This document shows positions 37,958 to 49,106 of a stretch of 64,000 bases of DNA, one piece after another; position 1 is the stretch's first letter, and each line of letters starts with the position of its first letter. The position numbers and the translations under genes are program-made. The notes under the pieces were generated by a model. That model was given only the letters and a program-made list of their open reading frames with translations, did not search any database and was not told where the DNA came from. This DNA is from Cheiracanthium punctorium. Lineage: Eukaryota > Arthropoda > Arachnida > Araneae > Cheiracanthiidae. The stretch spans positions 248,001 to 312,000 of the forward strand of contig JAWZYV010013550.1 in the NCBI GenBank assembly GCA_038373885.1, in the 5' to 3' direction.

Positions 37958-39301
37958 TTAGCAAACAAAAGACTTCTCACCCGTGTGAATTCGGAGGTGT
38001 CTTTTCAAGTCACTCTTCGTAATGAAAGCTGCCTGGCACACTTCACAAACGTGAGGCTTCTCCCCCGTGTGAATGTGGAGGTGTTTATTTAAACACTTCT
38101 TACTAATGAATGCTTTCTGGCAAACATCGCAAACATAAGGCTTCTCTCCCGTGTGAATGCGAAGGTGTTCATTCCTATGGGACTTATCAGCAAATTTTTT
38201 CTTACAGATATCACAAGAGAAAAGCTTCTCTCCCGTGTGAATGCGGAAGTGCTTATTTAAAGTATTCTTATTTTTGAATGCTTTCTGACACACCTCGCAA
38301 ACGTAAGGCTTCTCTCCCGTGTGAATGCGAAGGTGTTCATTCATGAGAGCCTTACGAGTAAATTCTTTCTTACACACATCACAAGCGAAAAGCTTCTCTC
38401 CCGTGTGAAAGCGAAGGTGTATATTTAAATCATTCCTTCGGGTGAATGCTTTCTGACACACGCTGCAAGCATACGGCTTCTCCTCGGTATGAGCCCTGCG
38501 GTGAAGATCCAAGGTATTCTTCTGCGGGAATGCTTTCCGACACACATCGCAAACGTAAGGCTTCTCGCCAGTGTGACGGCGAAGATGTAGTTTAAAGGTA
38601 GACACCCAAGCAAACGCTTTTTGACATGTATCGCAAACATAAGGCTTCTCTCCCGTGTGAACTCGGAGGTGCTTTTTCAAGTCATTCCTGGTAATGAACG
38701 CTGCCTGGCACACATCACAAACGTGAGGCTTCTCTCCCGTGTGAATTCGAAGGTGCTCATTCAAGTGAAATTTATGATTAAATTCTTTCTTGCACACATC
38801 GCAAACAAAAGGCTTCTCTCCGGTGTGAGTGCGGAGGTGTATATTCAAACTGTTCGTTTGAGCGAAAGCTTTCTGACACACACCGCAAGCGTAAGGCTTC
38901 TCTCCCGTATGAATGCGAATGTGTTTATTCAAATCACTCTTTTGAATGAATGTCAGCCGACACACGTCGCAAACGTACGGCCTCTCTCCCGTGTGGATGC
39001 GGAGATGAAGACGAAATTTGCTTTGACAAATGAATGCTTTTTGACACACGTTACAAAAATAGGGTTTCTCTATCGTGTGAACGCGGAAGTGGCTCTGCTC
39101 ACTAAGTGCTGCTCCGCGTACATCACGCGCGCAATAATCCTCCCCGGAATGGGTACGGACATGCACCTTCAAGTATGACTTGCTGGAAAATGTTTTATGG
39201 CACACATCACACGCATGTCGCTTCTTTACTGTAGCAGCACGATCCTCTATGTTTTGTTTCTCTGAGGATGTTCCGCTGCCCAAGCACCTTTCCTCTTCCA
39301 T
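37958..39301 (-). CDS. C2H2 zinc-finger protein, 14 intact fingers
   Basis: 447 residues in one exon, start MEEERCLGSG as in the 2640-3389 paralog. Position 2 of the array is the same degenerate finger (CARDVRGAALSEQSHFRVH). The other 14 positions each have two Cys, two His and the Phe and Leu core residues, with TGEKP linkers. The N-terminal ~30 residues are charged and have no recognisable effector domain. Nuclear DNA binding is expected from the family. The frame ends KSFVC-stop, in the middle of the next finger, so the protein is cut short relative to its ancestor. A conserved 5' flank and LTR-like sequence lie upstream, and a polyadenylation signal downstream at 37389. Confidence 0.78.
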   Translation of the reverse strand: MEEERCLGSGTSSEKQNIEDRAATVKKRHACDVCHKTFSSKSYLKVHVRTHSGEDYCARDVRGAALSEQSHFRVHTIEKPYFCNVCQKAFICQSKFRLHLRIHTGERPYVCDVCRLTFIQKSDLNKHIRIHTGEKPYACGVCQKAFAQTNSLNIHLRTHTGEKPFVCDVCKKEFNHKFHLNEHLRIHTGEKPHVCDVCQAAFITRNDLKKHLRVHTGEKPYVCDTCQKAFAWVSTFKLHLRRHTGEKPYVCDVCRKAFPQKNTLDLHRRAHTEEKPYACSVCQKAFTRRNDLNIHLRFHTGEKLFACDVCKKEFTRKALMNEHLRIHTGEKPYVCEVCQKAFKNKNTLNKHFRIHTGEKLFSCDICKKKFADKSHRNEHLRIHTGEKPYVCDVCQKAFISKKCLNKHLHIHTGEKPHVCEVCQAAFITKSDLKRHLRIHTGEKSFVC

Positions 39302-39683
39302 TTAAACTCACCGACGATTGACGAAGGGAAAAACTCTATTACATCTGGAGTAGTCGTAAAAAAAAAAAATGCGAGTAAATTTCTATGAAAATATTCCCAA
39401 ATACTTCAGCATCACAAATATAAATGGGTGCATCGTTAGCTTCGAAACGGGAAGAATATTAAATAATAGTGGGAGTAGAACAAAACTGGAAGGAACGGAA
39501 ATGCGGAGGGAAAACTTCTAATCTGCAACGAAAGAAAGAAATAATTAAAAGAAAGAAAATATAATGGTTTTTAGCAATGACAGTTATTAAAAAAATCAAT
39601 TCATTTTTGTTTTTTCTCACTAACAGTTTCGTTTTTTTTTTTTTTTTGTGATACTGTTTCTAAAATTAAATTTAAAAATATAT
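39302..39683 (-). repeat. Conserved 5' flank of ZNF units (copy 3)
   Basis: Parallel to 3390-3729 and 6183-6585, with an added T-run near 39635. Probably 5' intron or promoter region of the ZNF gene. Confidence 0.7.
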
Positions 39684-40830
39684 TGTTACGAATTTTTGTG
39701 GTCATCTGTCAGTGGTTAAATTTAGTCTAAAATTCCATACCTGCCAACCAGTAGTGAAGAAAATCCAGTAGATTTATGTGGTATCATAATCTTAAAGTCA
39801 TAATTATGTCATTCGTCGAAATTTTTTCACACATTATATTTCACCATCTATTCTATGTATCATTTTTAAAAAATATATATAATTTGACATGACGCGACAC
39901 TTCTATGGATTTTAAAATGAAAAGTTTGTTTTTTATAGCAATTAATGTTTGAAGTTTCAATGACACGTAAGGTCGTGATATTAAAAATAGAATTTTTAAA
40001 ACAGCTCAGAAATGGAAGAATTCTTTTAACATAAAATGAATAAAACTTCAATGTTTAAGTTCACAAGTTTTTTCTTAAATGTTCGAAATTTTACAAAATA
40101 TCGGCTTTCTAGACTAAAAAAAATTAGTAAAATTTGGGGACTTTGAACTCACAAAATGCTACAATTAAACAATTTGCCATCTAATTCTGAAATTTTCAAG
40201 AATCCTTTAGAAGTAAGTAATCAACGTAAGCACAAATCTTTATTATTGGACCAAAATACCATGGTATATTAATCCAGATTGAATGAAGCGACTCTGGGAA
40301 CGGTAATCTTTCAGAACTGGTGGGGAAATAAATGTGTCGATTATTAAAGCTTCAAAATGTTAGAAAACCAGGAGATTTTAATGCAAAATCAGGAGACCAG
40401 GAGAAACTATTAAAATCCAGTAGTTGGTTGGTTGGTTAGTTGATGTTTTGTTTAATGGCACAAGGTCCAGAAAGGACATACTGCGCCAGGCAAGGTGTGT
40501 GTATATAGTAAAATAAAGTTTTCAGATAAAAAAAGTGTTGTCAAAATCCAGTAGAGTTGGCAGGTATGAAATTCGTATTGTACTTGTCAAATAATTAGAA
40601 TTCGTATTTTGTTGCATGTAACTGGGTTAACTAGAACTGGAGATAGAGAGTCTTGGGTTTTCTCATGATATAACATTGTGTTCGGTCGTCGTTCGATAAA
40701 AATTGGCGATATTGCTTGCCTGACTTCAGTTTCGGACGCCGAATTCTGTGATATTTCGCCAAATATCGCCAAGCTTGGCTACTTCTGGCTTGATTCTATT
40801 AATGGGATTGTAATGTTTGCTTCGCCTATC
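39684..40830 (+). repeat. LTR-like fragment, family L, split by an insertion
   Basis: Starts TGTTACGAATTTTTG, is interrupted at 39736-40568, and resumes AAATTCGTATTG up to about 40830. Only the 5' third of the LTR is present, as at 3730-4045. Confidence 0.6.
39736..40568. mobile_element. DNA transposon with CATACCTGCCAAC ends and 6-bp TSD
   Basis: Perfect 13-bp inverted ends, CATACCTGCCAAC. An AAATTC duplication lies at 39730-39735 and 40569-40574, and the unfilled site is seen in the paralog near 3776. Internally CCAGTAG is repeated at both ends. A TTGGTTGG microsatellite with TAATGGCACAAGG-type sequence near 40430-40500 looks like a retroposon piece. 833 bp, non-coding. Confidence 0.75.
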
Positions 40831-41399
40831 ACACTTTCTGGAAAACACAGATAATTTTATTTGAGACTTAGGTTTCAAAATCAGCTGAGAGCGCTGTGGT
40901 ATGCAATCAGGATCTTTCTGGGATAAAATGGGGAGGGAGGGAGAGTAACAATTTAAAAAAGAATGCAAGTTGAAAATCAGGACGTTTACAAAAAGCATGC
41001 GAGAGGGTGAGATTTGTTAATATCAAGCCCATGTTGGTAATGAAGTGGATGAAGACGAGTTTGTTTATCCAATTTATAGAGCTATTTTTGGAGTAAAAAT
41101 GGCAAAGTTTAAGGGATTTGGGGAAGCCTAAGAATTAATTTTACATCGGCTAGCTTTTTACAAATGTTTATATACTCAAAAGTGAAAATAAATAACCTGG
41201 TGACATTTCATAACTTTTTTTTTTCCTTTAATGGAAAGAGCAGTTGATTTTAAAGCCTTTATTCCTATAATTTCCAAAATTCGTGGATCTTGAGGAGGCT
41301 TAAGATATTAAACAATTTCATCCAAATTTCAAGGTTTAATTTTACTATCAAAACCGCAACTATTGCACGGTGACGTTTCGAATTCAAAAAAATTGTTTT
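40831..41399. other. No gene seen
   Basis: AT-rich sequence between the LTR-like fragment and ZNF pseudogene; no domains or repeats recognised. Confidence 0.45.
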
Positions 41400-41742
41400 T
41401 CGCACCACCCTAATGTTCAAACCATTCTTTCGATTGAATGCTTTCTGACACGCATCACAAGCGTAAGGCTTCTCTCCCATATGAATGAGGTGACGAACCA
41501 ATTTGCTTTAATGACTGCTTTTTGACACACACTGCAAACATAGGGTTTCTTTCCTATGTGAATGTGGAATTCCAAGTAGCTCTGCCTAATGAGTGCTGCT
41601 CCACGTACATCAATGCACAGAAAACTCCTACCTGGTATGGATACAGACATGAACATTTAAAGTATGACTTTCTTTGAAATGTTTTATGACACACATCACA
41701 CGCATGTCGCTTCTTTACTGTATCAGTACAAAGATCTTCCAT
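41400..41742 (-). pseudogene. C2H2 zinc-finger pseudogene
   Basis: Starts MEDLCTDTVKKRHACDVCHKTF, then loses frame several times. Finger pieces include [10 protein letters not shown] and CDACQKAFNRKN. It is the counterpart of 4060-4580, where the start codon is lost. Confidence 0.75.
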
Positions 41743-41756
41743 GTCTTACTTTTTAT

Positions 41757-42458
<702 letters not shown>

Positions 42459-43261
42459 CAGGGTCAGAAGCAAAAATTTTGGAAAAAAAAATAGGAAAAA
42501 AAGGAGAGAAAAAGAAAAAAAAAGGAGCTTTTTACTGTTCTTTGGGAGATCAATCTATCTATAAATATGTGCGAAACAAACTACATAATTAAAAATTTTA
42601 ACTGTGAATCTTTTCTAAAGAAATTTTAAGAAATACTGTGTACTCTTTATTAATAAGAATGTAACCATTTGTATTATTATTGTAAGGTTCAAGAGACTTT
42701 ACAATAATAGTACAAAAGACTTACTTTTTCATTCAAAAGACTTTTTCTTTTATTATAAAAAGAAACTATTAAGAACAAACTTTCTGTCAGTTATTTTTCT
42801 TTAATTGCTAACAATAAATAAATAAGTTTACATCTATTGCTACTTAGTTATGTTTATCCAAGACACTCGGGAATTAAAAAATGAAGCTCTTGTTAAATTA
42901 ATTATCGAGAATTTTTAATTAATATTTAAATTCCATTAACTTGTATCTTTTTCAACATAAAATCACAAATAGTAATTGATACAGTTGTCACGAGTAAAGT
43001 CTCGTCTACAAGATTTTTCTATCAGCTTCAGCTTCTTTTAGTTCTTTTGTAATACTTTCAACTTTTTGTGTTGCTATTTCAATTGCTGTAGTAGCAATCT
43101 TCATGTTCGGAATATTGTTTACTTAATTGCATCCTGTAATTTCGTATTGCTTTCTTTAAGGTATGTCTGGACTGCTTGGAGATCTTCCTGGAGACCTTTT
43201 ACTTTCTCATCAATTTTCTGTTTGGATTTTTTTCTCTCTTCTTTCTTTTCTCCTTTTTAAT

Positions 43262-43864
43262 TCACTGGCTACTTTTTCTTCTTCTAACATTCATTTTCAT
43301 GTCTTCAGTTGCTTTATTTATCGCTTTTTCTTGTGAATAAACAGCATATACTTTAGTCACAGCATTAAGTAGCTGTTTTGTAATTGCAATATTACTAATG
43401 GTACCATTTCTCCTAATGGTATCTTTAACTTGTCGAATTCCAATAATCGCAGCCTCTGAGAGATTATGTCGTTCATAAGACAGAATGCTGCGATTTACAG
43501 AAAAACCTCTTTCAACATCAGAATTGGCATGCGACAGCGAAAAGCAATTTTTGATTATAATCGATAAATTTGAATACTTTTCTTTTCCGTTCATCTTATC
43601 AACAAGACTGAAAACTTCTTTCCAGTACCCGTCAATTGGCTGTCTGTCATCATCAGTACGTTCATTTAAGCTTTTTACAATTAGATCAACTTCATCTAAT
43701 CTGTAAGCTTGGTATTCCAAAACTGTTTTGTCTATAATTTCATTAGACAAATTTAACGGTGCTAAACAAACACATAAGCTTTGAATGGCGCTGTCATTCT
43801 GAGAGGATCTGAGAGCCGGATGCAGCTGCTCCAGATCTTTCAAAAATGAATGATTTATAGGCAA
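43262..43864 (-). pseudogene. hAT-like transposase, C-terminal part
   Basis: 200 readable residues on the minus strand. The block SLSHANSDVERGFSVNRSIL followed by LSEAAIIGIRQVKD fits the C-terminal dimerisation region of hAT-type transposases. Before it, EVDLIVKSLNERTDDD and YWKEVF match the usual spacing. The catalytic N-terminal domains and BED finger are not readable upstream, where frames are broken. The frame ends in the charged tail MKMNVRRRKSSQ. Transposases of this type excise and insert the element as oligomers in the nucleus; this copy is truncated and presumably inactive. It belongs to the element at 42459-47292. Confidence 0.7.
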
Positions 43865-45755
43865 AGATTATTTCAGTAATTTGTAAAAATTTACTAAAAA
43901 TGCCCGCATGCCCATTCGTGCTTTCTTTGCATCATTTTCCTCAATCTGTGACAGCAATTCTCATTACACAAAAAATAATAAAAGCAACCCTTGCTCCAAG
44001 TTAAAATTTCCCCCAAAAGTGTTAATTCAAACAACTGGATTTGGATTAAACCAATATTCAATATTATTTCATCAAGTGCTTCCTGAATTTATATTTAAAA
44101 CAAGTTTAAGCAGCGATCCCCATAGCAAAATAATAATTAAAATATGTTAAGTTTCATAAATAAATTTTTTCCCAAAAGTGTAAACTTTAACTATGGTAAC
44201 TTTAATTACACCAATATTGTTTTGTCGATCGTTACCCGATTTTATAATTGGAAACATAGTCCGATAAAAGAAAAAACTATCTGCGCACATAATCCAAAAC
44301 TATCTGCAGACCCATAATAGTTCATGATAACTAAATACATAATGCATATATAAACATGTGTATATGCATATGCGCACACATGTGTGCAACGTGCTTGGGC
44401 TCAGAGCTCATTCTAAGTAGAAAAAAGGGCAGGGTGCAAAGGTTTTAAAAAAGGGCATCATTATTTTAAAAGGGCATTGTGTTTCTTAAAAAGGGCAGTA
44501 CATATCCTAATTCTAATTTGCAAAAATCCCCTAAAAAAGTGAGTAAACCAATGCTTTATTGATCAATAATAATTAATTAATAATCTTTATTAATAAATTT
44601 ATTACTAGTCTTTATTAAAAATTTGATAAAATTAATTAAGTTGATAAAGCTAAATGTAAAAGAATTACATTTTAAGTAACTTTGTTAATTAACTTATTAA
44701 AATAAATTATAAATAGTTAAGTTAATAAGAATATTTCTTTAAAAGATTTTTAAGGTTTTTTTCTTTTTATAACAAAAATAATCACCCAAACATACCTAAC
44801 AGACAAGAAAATGCTTAATTAAGTAAGCATTTTGCATAAGAAGCACATTTTAATAAACTATTTATTGGATCACCTTGTTAAGAATCATCAATAAAAGTTT
44901 AACTAAATTAAAAAACACTTAATAATGTTAAGTTTTTCTAAACCTACATCTTCATTTTTATTCATTTTTTTCAGTTTTCAAGTTATTACATTTCTAAAAA
45001 TAATTCATTTAATTTTTCATCATTCACTTGTCTTTGTAAGAATTAATCCAATAGTACAAACAATTAAAATATAGTTAATGCATGAAATTAGTAATAACAC
45101 TTCTGTTCAAAATTACCATATAATGGTTTAAATGTCTATTCCAGTTATTCAATACATATTCCACTACAAATTCCAGTAATTTATTATTTTTTTTGAAAAT
45201 GGACAAAAAAAAAAAAAAAAAATTCAGGATTATCTGCAGCTATTATAAGTGTTCTTTTGTTGATTTTAACAATCAGCTGGTCACCTATATAAGTGGCAGT
45301 ATTGAAACAGCCTGAAAAGAGATAAGAACCTCAATCCCATCTTTCTCCCCCAGTCTAGCTCGGAAAGAAAACCACAAAAAAATAAAAAAAATTCTGACAA
45401 TAAATTTCTAACTTTTGTTCTAATTAAGATGTCTTTTTAAAATTTGGACACTGAATCAATTTTTGCATTTAAAAGTAATTCCCAAAATTTCAAACAAATC
45501 GGTCCATTAATAAAAAAATTGTAGATGAATGAATTTTTACACAGTTGATTTCCATCCCCCCCTTTTCACCACAGAGAGGGGCGTGCGTTAGCATAAAAGT
45601 TGTGTAAATTCCTCTCCACCAAATAAGAGAACAAATAAAAGGGATAACGAAGCTTCCATAGATATAAAAAAAAAAAAAAACTTCCCGGGCTAAAGAGGAT
45701 GTCTAATTTTTAATCATCGGTGACCCCGCCTAGAATGAGCTCTGCTTGGGTTATA
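43865..45755. other. Interior of the hAT-like element without readable frame
   Basis: AT-rich; AAGGGCA strings near 44425-44490. No transposase domain readable. Confidence 0.5.
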
Positions 45756-46689
45756 CAGTGAAACCTGTTTTTAAAGACCACCACTGGGACCAAGAAAATG
45801 TGGTCTTTAAGGAGGGTCGGTCTTTGAATTCAGGTAATACGATACATTTTGACAAAATTTTAAGCGTACTTAATTTTATCAATAGAATTGGAATTTATTT
45901 GATAATTACCTGATTATCACTGAAATGGCTTTATATAGATATAATTAATAAAAAGCATCTACAGTATGGTTTTACTTTTTTTATAAAATGTAGAGAAAGA
46001 CAGTGAGATTTTTATATATTTTAATAAATGAAATTTGTATAAGTTTAAATTTTTAAAAAATTGGAAAATATAATAAAATTTTGCTTTACTTGGTAGGTAC
46101 ACTTGGTAGGTTTACACTAATTAATCCCTTGTTCATTCGGGAACCCTCTCTCAAAAAAGTTTGAGAACTACTTTTAAAATGAAGTGTTTTGAAGCCTTCT
46201 GGGGCGCAATTGCAGCTGCAAAAAATTTGATGTGTCAAACTTCATTCAAGTGCTATACCAGTATAGCACTTTTTTAAAATTTTCTTTCTTTTTTCTGTTT
46301 GGGGGCCCTCCCTGCTAAGGGAGGGCCCGCCGAGGATGACGGCTCACCAGTCTGCAGACAGTCGGACACCCTGGCCAGTCCGGGCCTGAACTAAACAAGT
46401 GTCAACTTTCGTTTTTATCATACCGCGTGATTGCTGATCATCCGAACAACGAACTTACTCAAATAGAGGAAAATAAAGAATTTTTTTAAGAATTTGCGGT
46501 CGTTAAAATAGGATTTTAAATAAATTTGTTTCTTATACATAGCGGTCGTTGGTCGCGTCAGGCAGGTGGTCGTTCAATAAGGAAAATAAACCATTGTTTA
46601 TAATTATATGGTACTCGGGACCGCTAAGCCATGGTCGTCAAGAACAGGTGGTCGTTAAATACGGGGGTCGTTCAACACAGGTTTTACTG
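45756..46689. mobile_element. pogo/Tigger-like MITE
   Basis: Ends CAGTGAAACCTG and CAGTAAAACCTG (inverted), TA TSD at 45754-45755 and 46690-46691. Subterminal GGTCTTTAA and GGTCGTT motifs recur. 934 bp, no transposase. It sits inside the hAT-like element, so it is younger than that insertion. Confidence 0.8.
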
Positions 46690-47292
46690 TAGTGACTTAA
46701 ATAAGATTTATGTAACTATCCATTTAAAATAAAAAAACAACTTGGAATTACTGGAAAACTATCTGCAAGACCTTTGAATGTATTCGCGTCCGGCATGCGT
46801 CTACATTATCTGACTATGATTGGAAGAATTTTAAACGGCGTTTCTTCGTTACAGAAGGGGGGGAAATAACTCACAGCTAACTCAAATAGTTTCGGATCAG
46901 CATTTGAGCCCTGTAAAGTTGTTTTTTTTTTTTTAAACCACAACGGTTTCCGCCAACGTCGCGTATGCGCGCGTTTCTGCTCTTACATTATCCCTATGGG
47001 AGCTGGACTTCTTCACGCGAGTGATATTTATATTCTTTGGACTCATTCCTAATAGCCTCAACAGATAAGAATAGCCAATCACTGGCCGCACTATCGGTGC
47101 CGTCATTCCGAAAGAAAGGGGAAAAAAAAAAAAAAAAAAAAAGAAAGAGAACTGTAGGAAAGCGAGAGGGGAAAAGGAAGAAAAGGCTGAAAATAGGAGG
47201 GGAAACTGTATTTAAAGAAAAAAAATAGGAAAAAAGGAGCCAATTGAAAAAAAAAGGAAAAACAGGAAAAAAAGGAGCACTGCGGTTCCCTG

Positions 47293-47632
47293 ATGAATGT
47301 GCGGGTTCTATTAATAAAGACAAAAATGCTAGAGAAAACAAAGCTTTATTGTATCACATTACACAGATATCAAAATTGCATTACAACCAATCGAAGATAC
47401 TAGACTGACTGCAGACATAAAACTAGAGGAGGAATTTTTCTAAGGCAATTAGAATATCAATTATAATGGAATGCGTGTTCTGACCGTATTAGAAATTTGG
47501 TACCCATAACCTTTTATAGGCCAATGTTACCAATTGGGAACATAAAATGAAAAGTTTATTGAAAAAATTAAATTTTATGAATACTGACTTGAAAAAATAG
47601 GCATAAAAAGTTAAAACATGACTTGATTTTTT
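47293..47632 (-). other. 3' untranslated region related to the 49107 ZNF gene
   Basis: Matches 37340-37680 including the minus-strand AATAAA (47345-47350). Homology stops at 47632, where an insertion carrying LTR copy L4 separates it from the final finger relic near 48980. Confidence 0.5.
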
Positions 47633-47745
47633 TGAAATAGAAGTTGCTTTTTATTTCAAAAATAGGGAAGTAATAAATTCTAGTGGGTAACTGGATAAAA
47701 AAATCATAAAAATAGCCATTTTCATAGATTTTTATGTCTTGATAC

Positions 47746-48260
47746 TGTTACGAATTTTCGAGGCAACCCGCTGTTCTGGGGCTTAAAATAGTTCAAAATT
47801 CGTATTCTACGCTTCAAATAGATAAATTTTGCTTTTTGTTGCATGAAAATCGGTCCACTTGAACCGGAGATACGGAGGTTTCGGTTTTCTCCTTATTTTT
47901 CTATGGGGTTTCTAGAAATCTCGGGAAATATTCGTCCTATGACTTCGGTGACTTCACTTTGGGGACTTATTTTTGGCGACATTTTGGTCATTTGGCGCGA
48001 TTTTGCCTATGGGGCCTGTAAAGCTGCTTTTGCTGCATTAAAATCACATACTAACCTAACATTACTCTTCTATGACGTAATCAAAAGTCCCGCTTTATGT
48101 GAAATCTTCGTGAGACTTTTCTGGAAGCTTCTTGTACCTTCTACGTCGGCTATAAATAAAAGTGCTTCAAAAGCCCCAGTTCAGTGTGAGTTTGCTCCCA
48201 TCGAGTGTGTGAATGGAGCTCTCTCTGTGTGAGTACGCTTGCTTCGCTCTGTGATTAAGC
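47746..48260 (+). mobile_element. LTR-like element, family L (copy L4, 5' part)
   Basis: Starts TGTTACGAATTTTCG and closely matches L3 through the promoter block. Similarity fades after ~48260; the right end was not located. It lies inside the 3' part of the ZNF transcription unit, antisense to it. Confidence 0.6.
48151..48190 (+). promoter_or_regulatory. TATA plus initiator of LTR copy L4
   Basis: TATAAATA at 48151 and TTCAGTGTG with its A at 48183, again 32 bases apart as in L3. Confidence 0.6.
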
Positions 48261-48975
48261 AATGTTAAAATATTTCTTTCTGAAAATGGGACAATCAACA
48301 AATTAAGTAATGTGGGGATATATTCAAGTAATTGAAAAAGAAGTGTTCATTTGATTATCGAGATTAGATAATCTTTTTTCTTAAACAAATATGAATGTTT
48401 TATCAAAGGTAAGTCTAAAAATAAATTGTTTTAAAGCATTATCTGAGTGTGTATGTACTTCTCTGAGTAAGCACATACAAAAAGGGGAGATCCTCACTGT
48501 CTTAGAGTCACGTGACTTCAAAAGTAGGCATGACCACCAAAGCCTGTGTATTTCGTTAGCCACGACACAAACCCATTCAATATTGTGCGCTTTTTTTTTT
48601 TTGCGATTCAATTTCTGACACCGGTTCAAAATTACCCTGAGTGACAGGGTAACTTTGTACCATGCAAATTACTTTTTATTTTTAGTTTTTATTAACAGCA
48701 TTTACTAATTTGAGTAAATTATAGGCTAAAATTTAGGGTTTATTCTCCCCTTTTATGCCATTTGATCTGGAAATACTAATAAAACATAAGGGAGCAAATG
48801 GAAATACAGGAAATTACATCAAAATTACCCTGAATGTCTGTATAAAAAGGAAAATTTAATTTCGTTCTCCACAGCACTGCACTTGGGCCAAATCTTAATA
48901 TTGGTGCCGCTTTGAAAACCATAAAGGATATTGGTACCCGCCACGACACTGCGTACGGGATCTAGCTCTGCTTTT
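48261..48975. other. No gene seen
   Basis: Contains the poorly defined right part of LTR copy L4 and a T-run near 48590. No domains. Confidence 0.45.
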
Positions 48976-48979
48976 TTAC

Positions 48980-49106
48980 TTCAGTTGCAGCCTTGGGAAT
49001 AAGTAAATTCGTTCTGACACACACTGCAGATACCAGGCGTCTCTACACGTGCTACTTGTAACTAATTACTCTAATTGTCTTTTTTTTTTTTATACATATC
49101 GCAAAC
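48980..49106 (-). pseudogene. Finger relics beyond the stop of the 49107 gene
   Basis: In frame after the stop the sequence reads VCDMYKKKK; further on, GICSVCQNEFTYSQG is a half-finger. Both are decayed. Confidence 0.6.

Larger units (their letters stand above)
42459..47292 (-). mobile_element. hAT-like DNA transposon with 6-bp TSD
   Basis: Ends CAGGGTCAG and CAGGGAACC (inverted), with exact 6-bp TSD ATGAAT at 42453-42458 and 47293-47298. The filled site splits a sequence that is continuous at 37300-37400, where the target reads ATAAAT. Runs of AAAAAGGAG-type purine sequence lie near both ends. It carries a hAT-like C-terminal coding frame (43262-43864) and a nested Tigger-like MITE. hAT elements usually duplicate 8 bp, so the 6-bp TSD may mark a different lineage such as IS3EU; this is not verified. 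Confidence 0.75.

Noticed and set aside
43066..43260. Short plus frame opposite the hAT-like coding part
   Set aside because: No domain and antisense to transposase-derived sequence.
46994..47341. 115-residue minus frame in the hAT-like element
   Set aside because: Composed mostly of Phe and Ser from a purine-rich tract near the element end. No domain.
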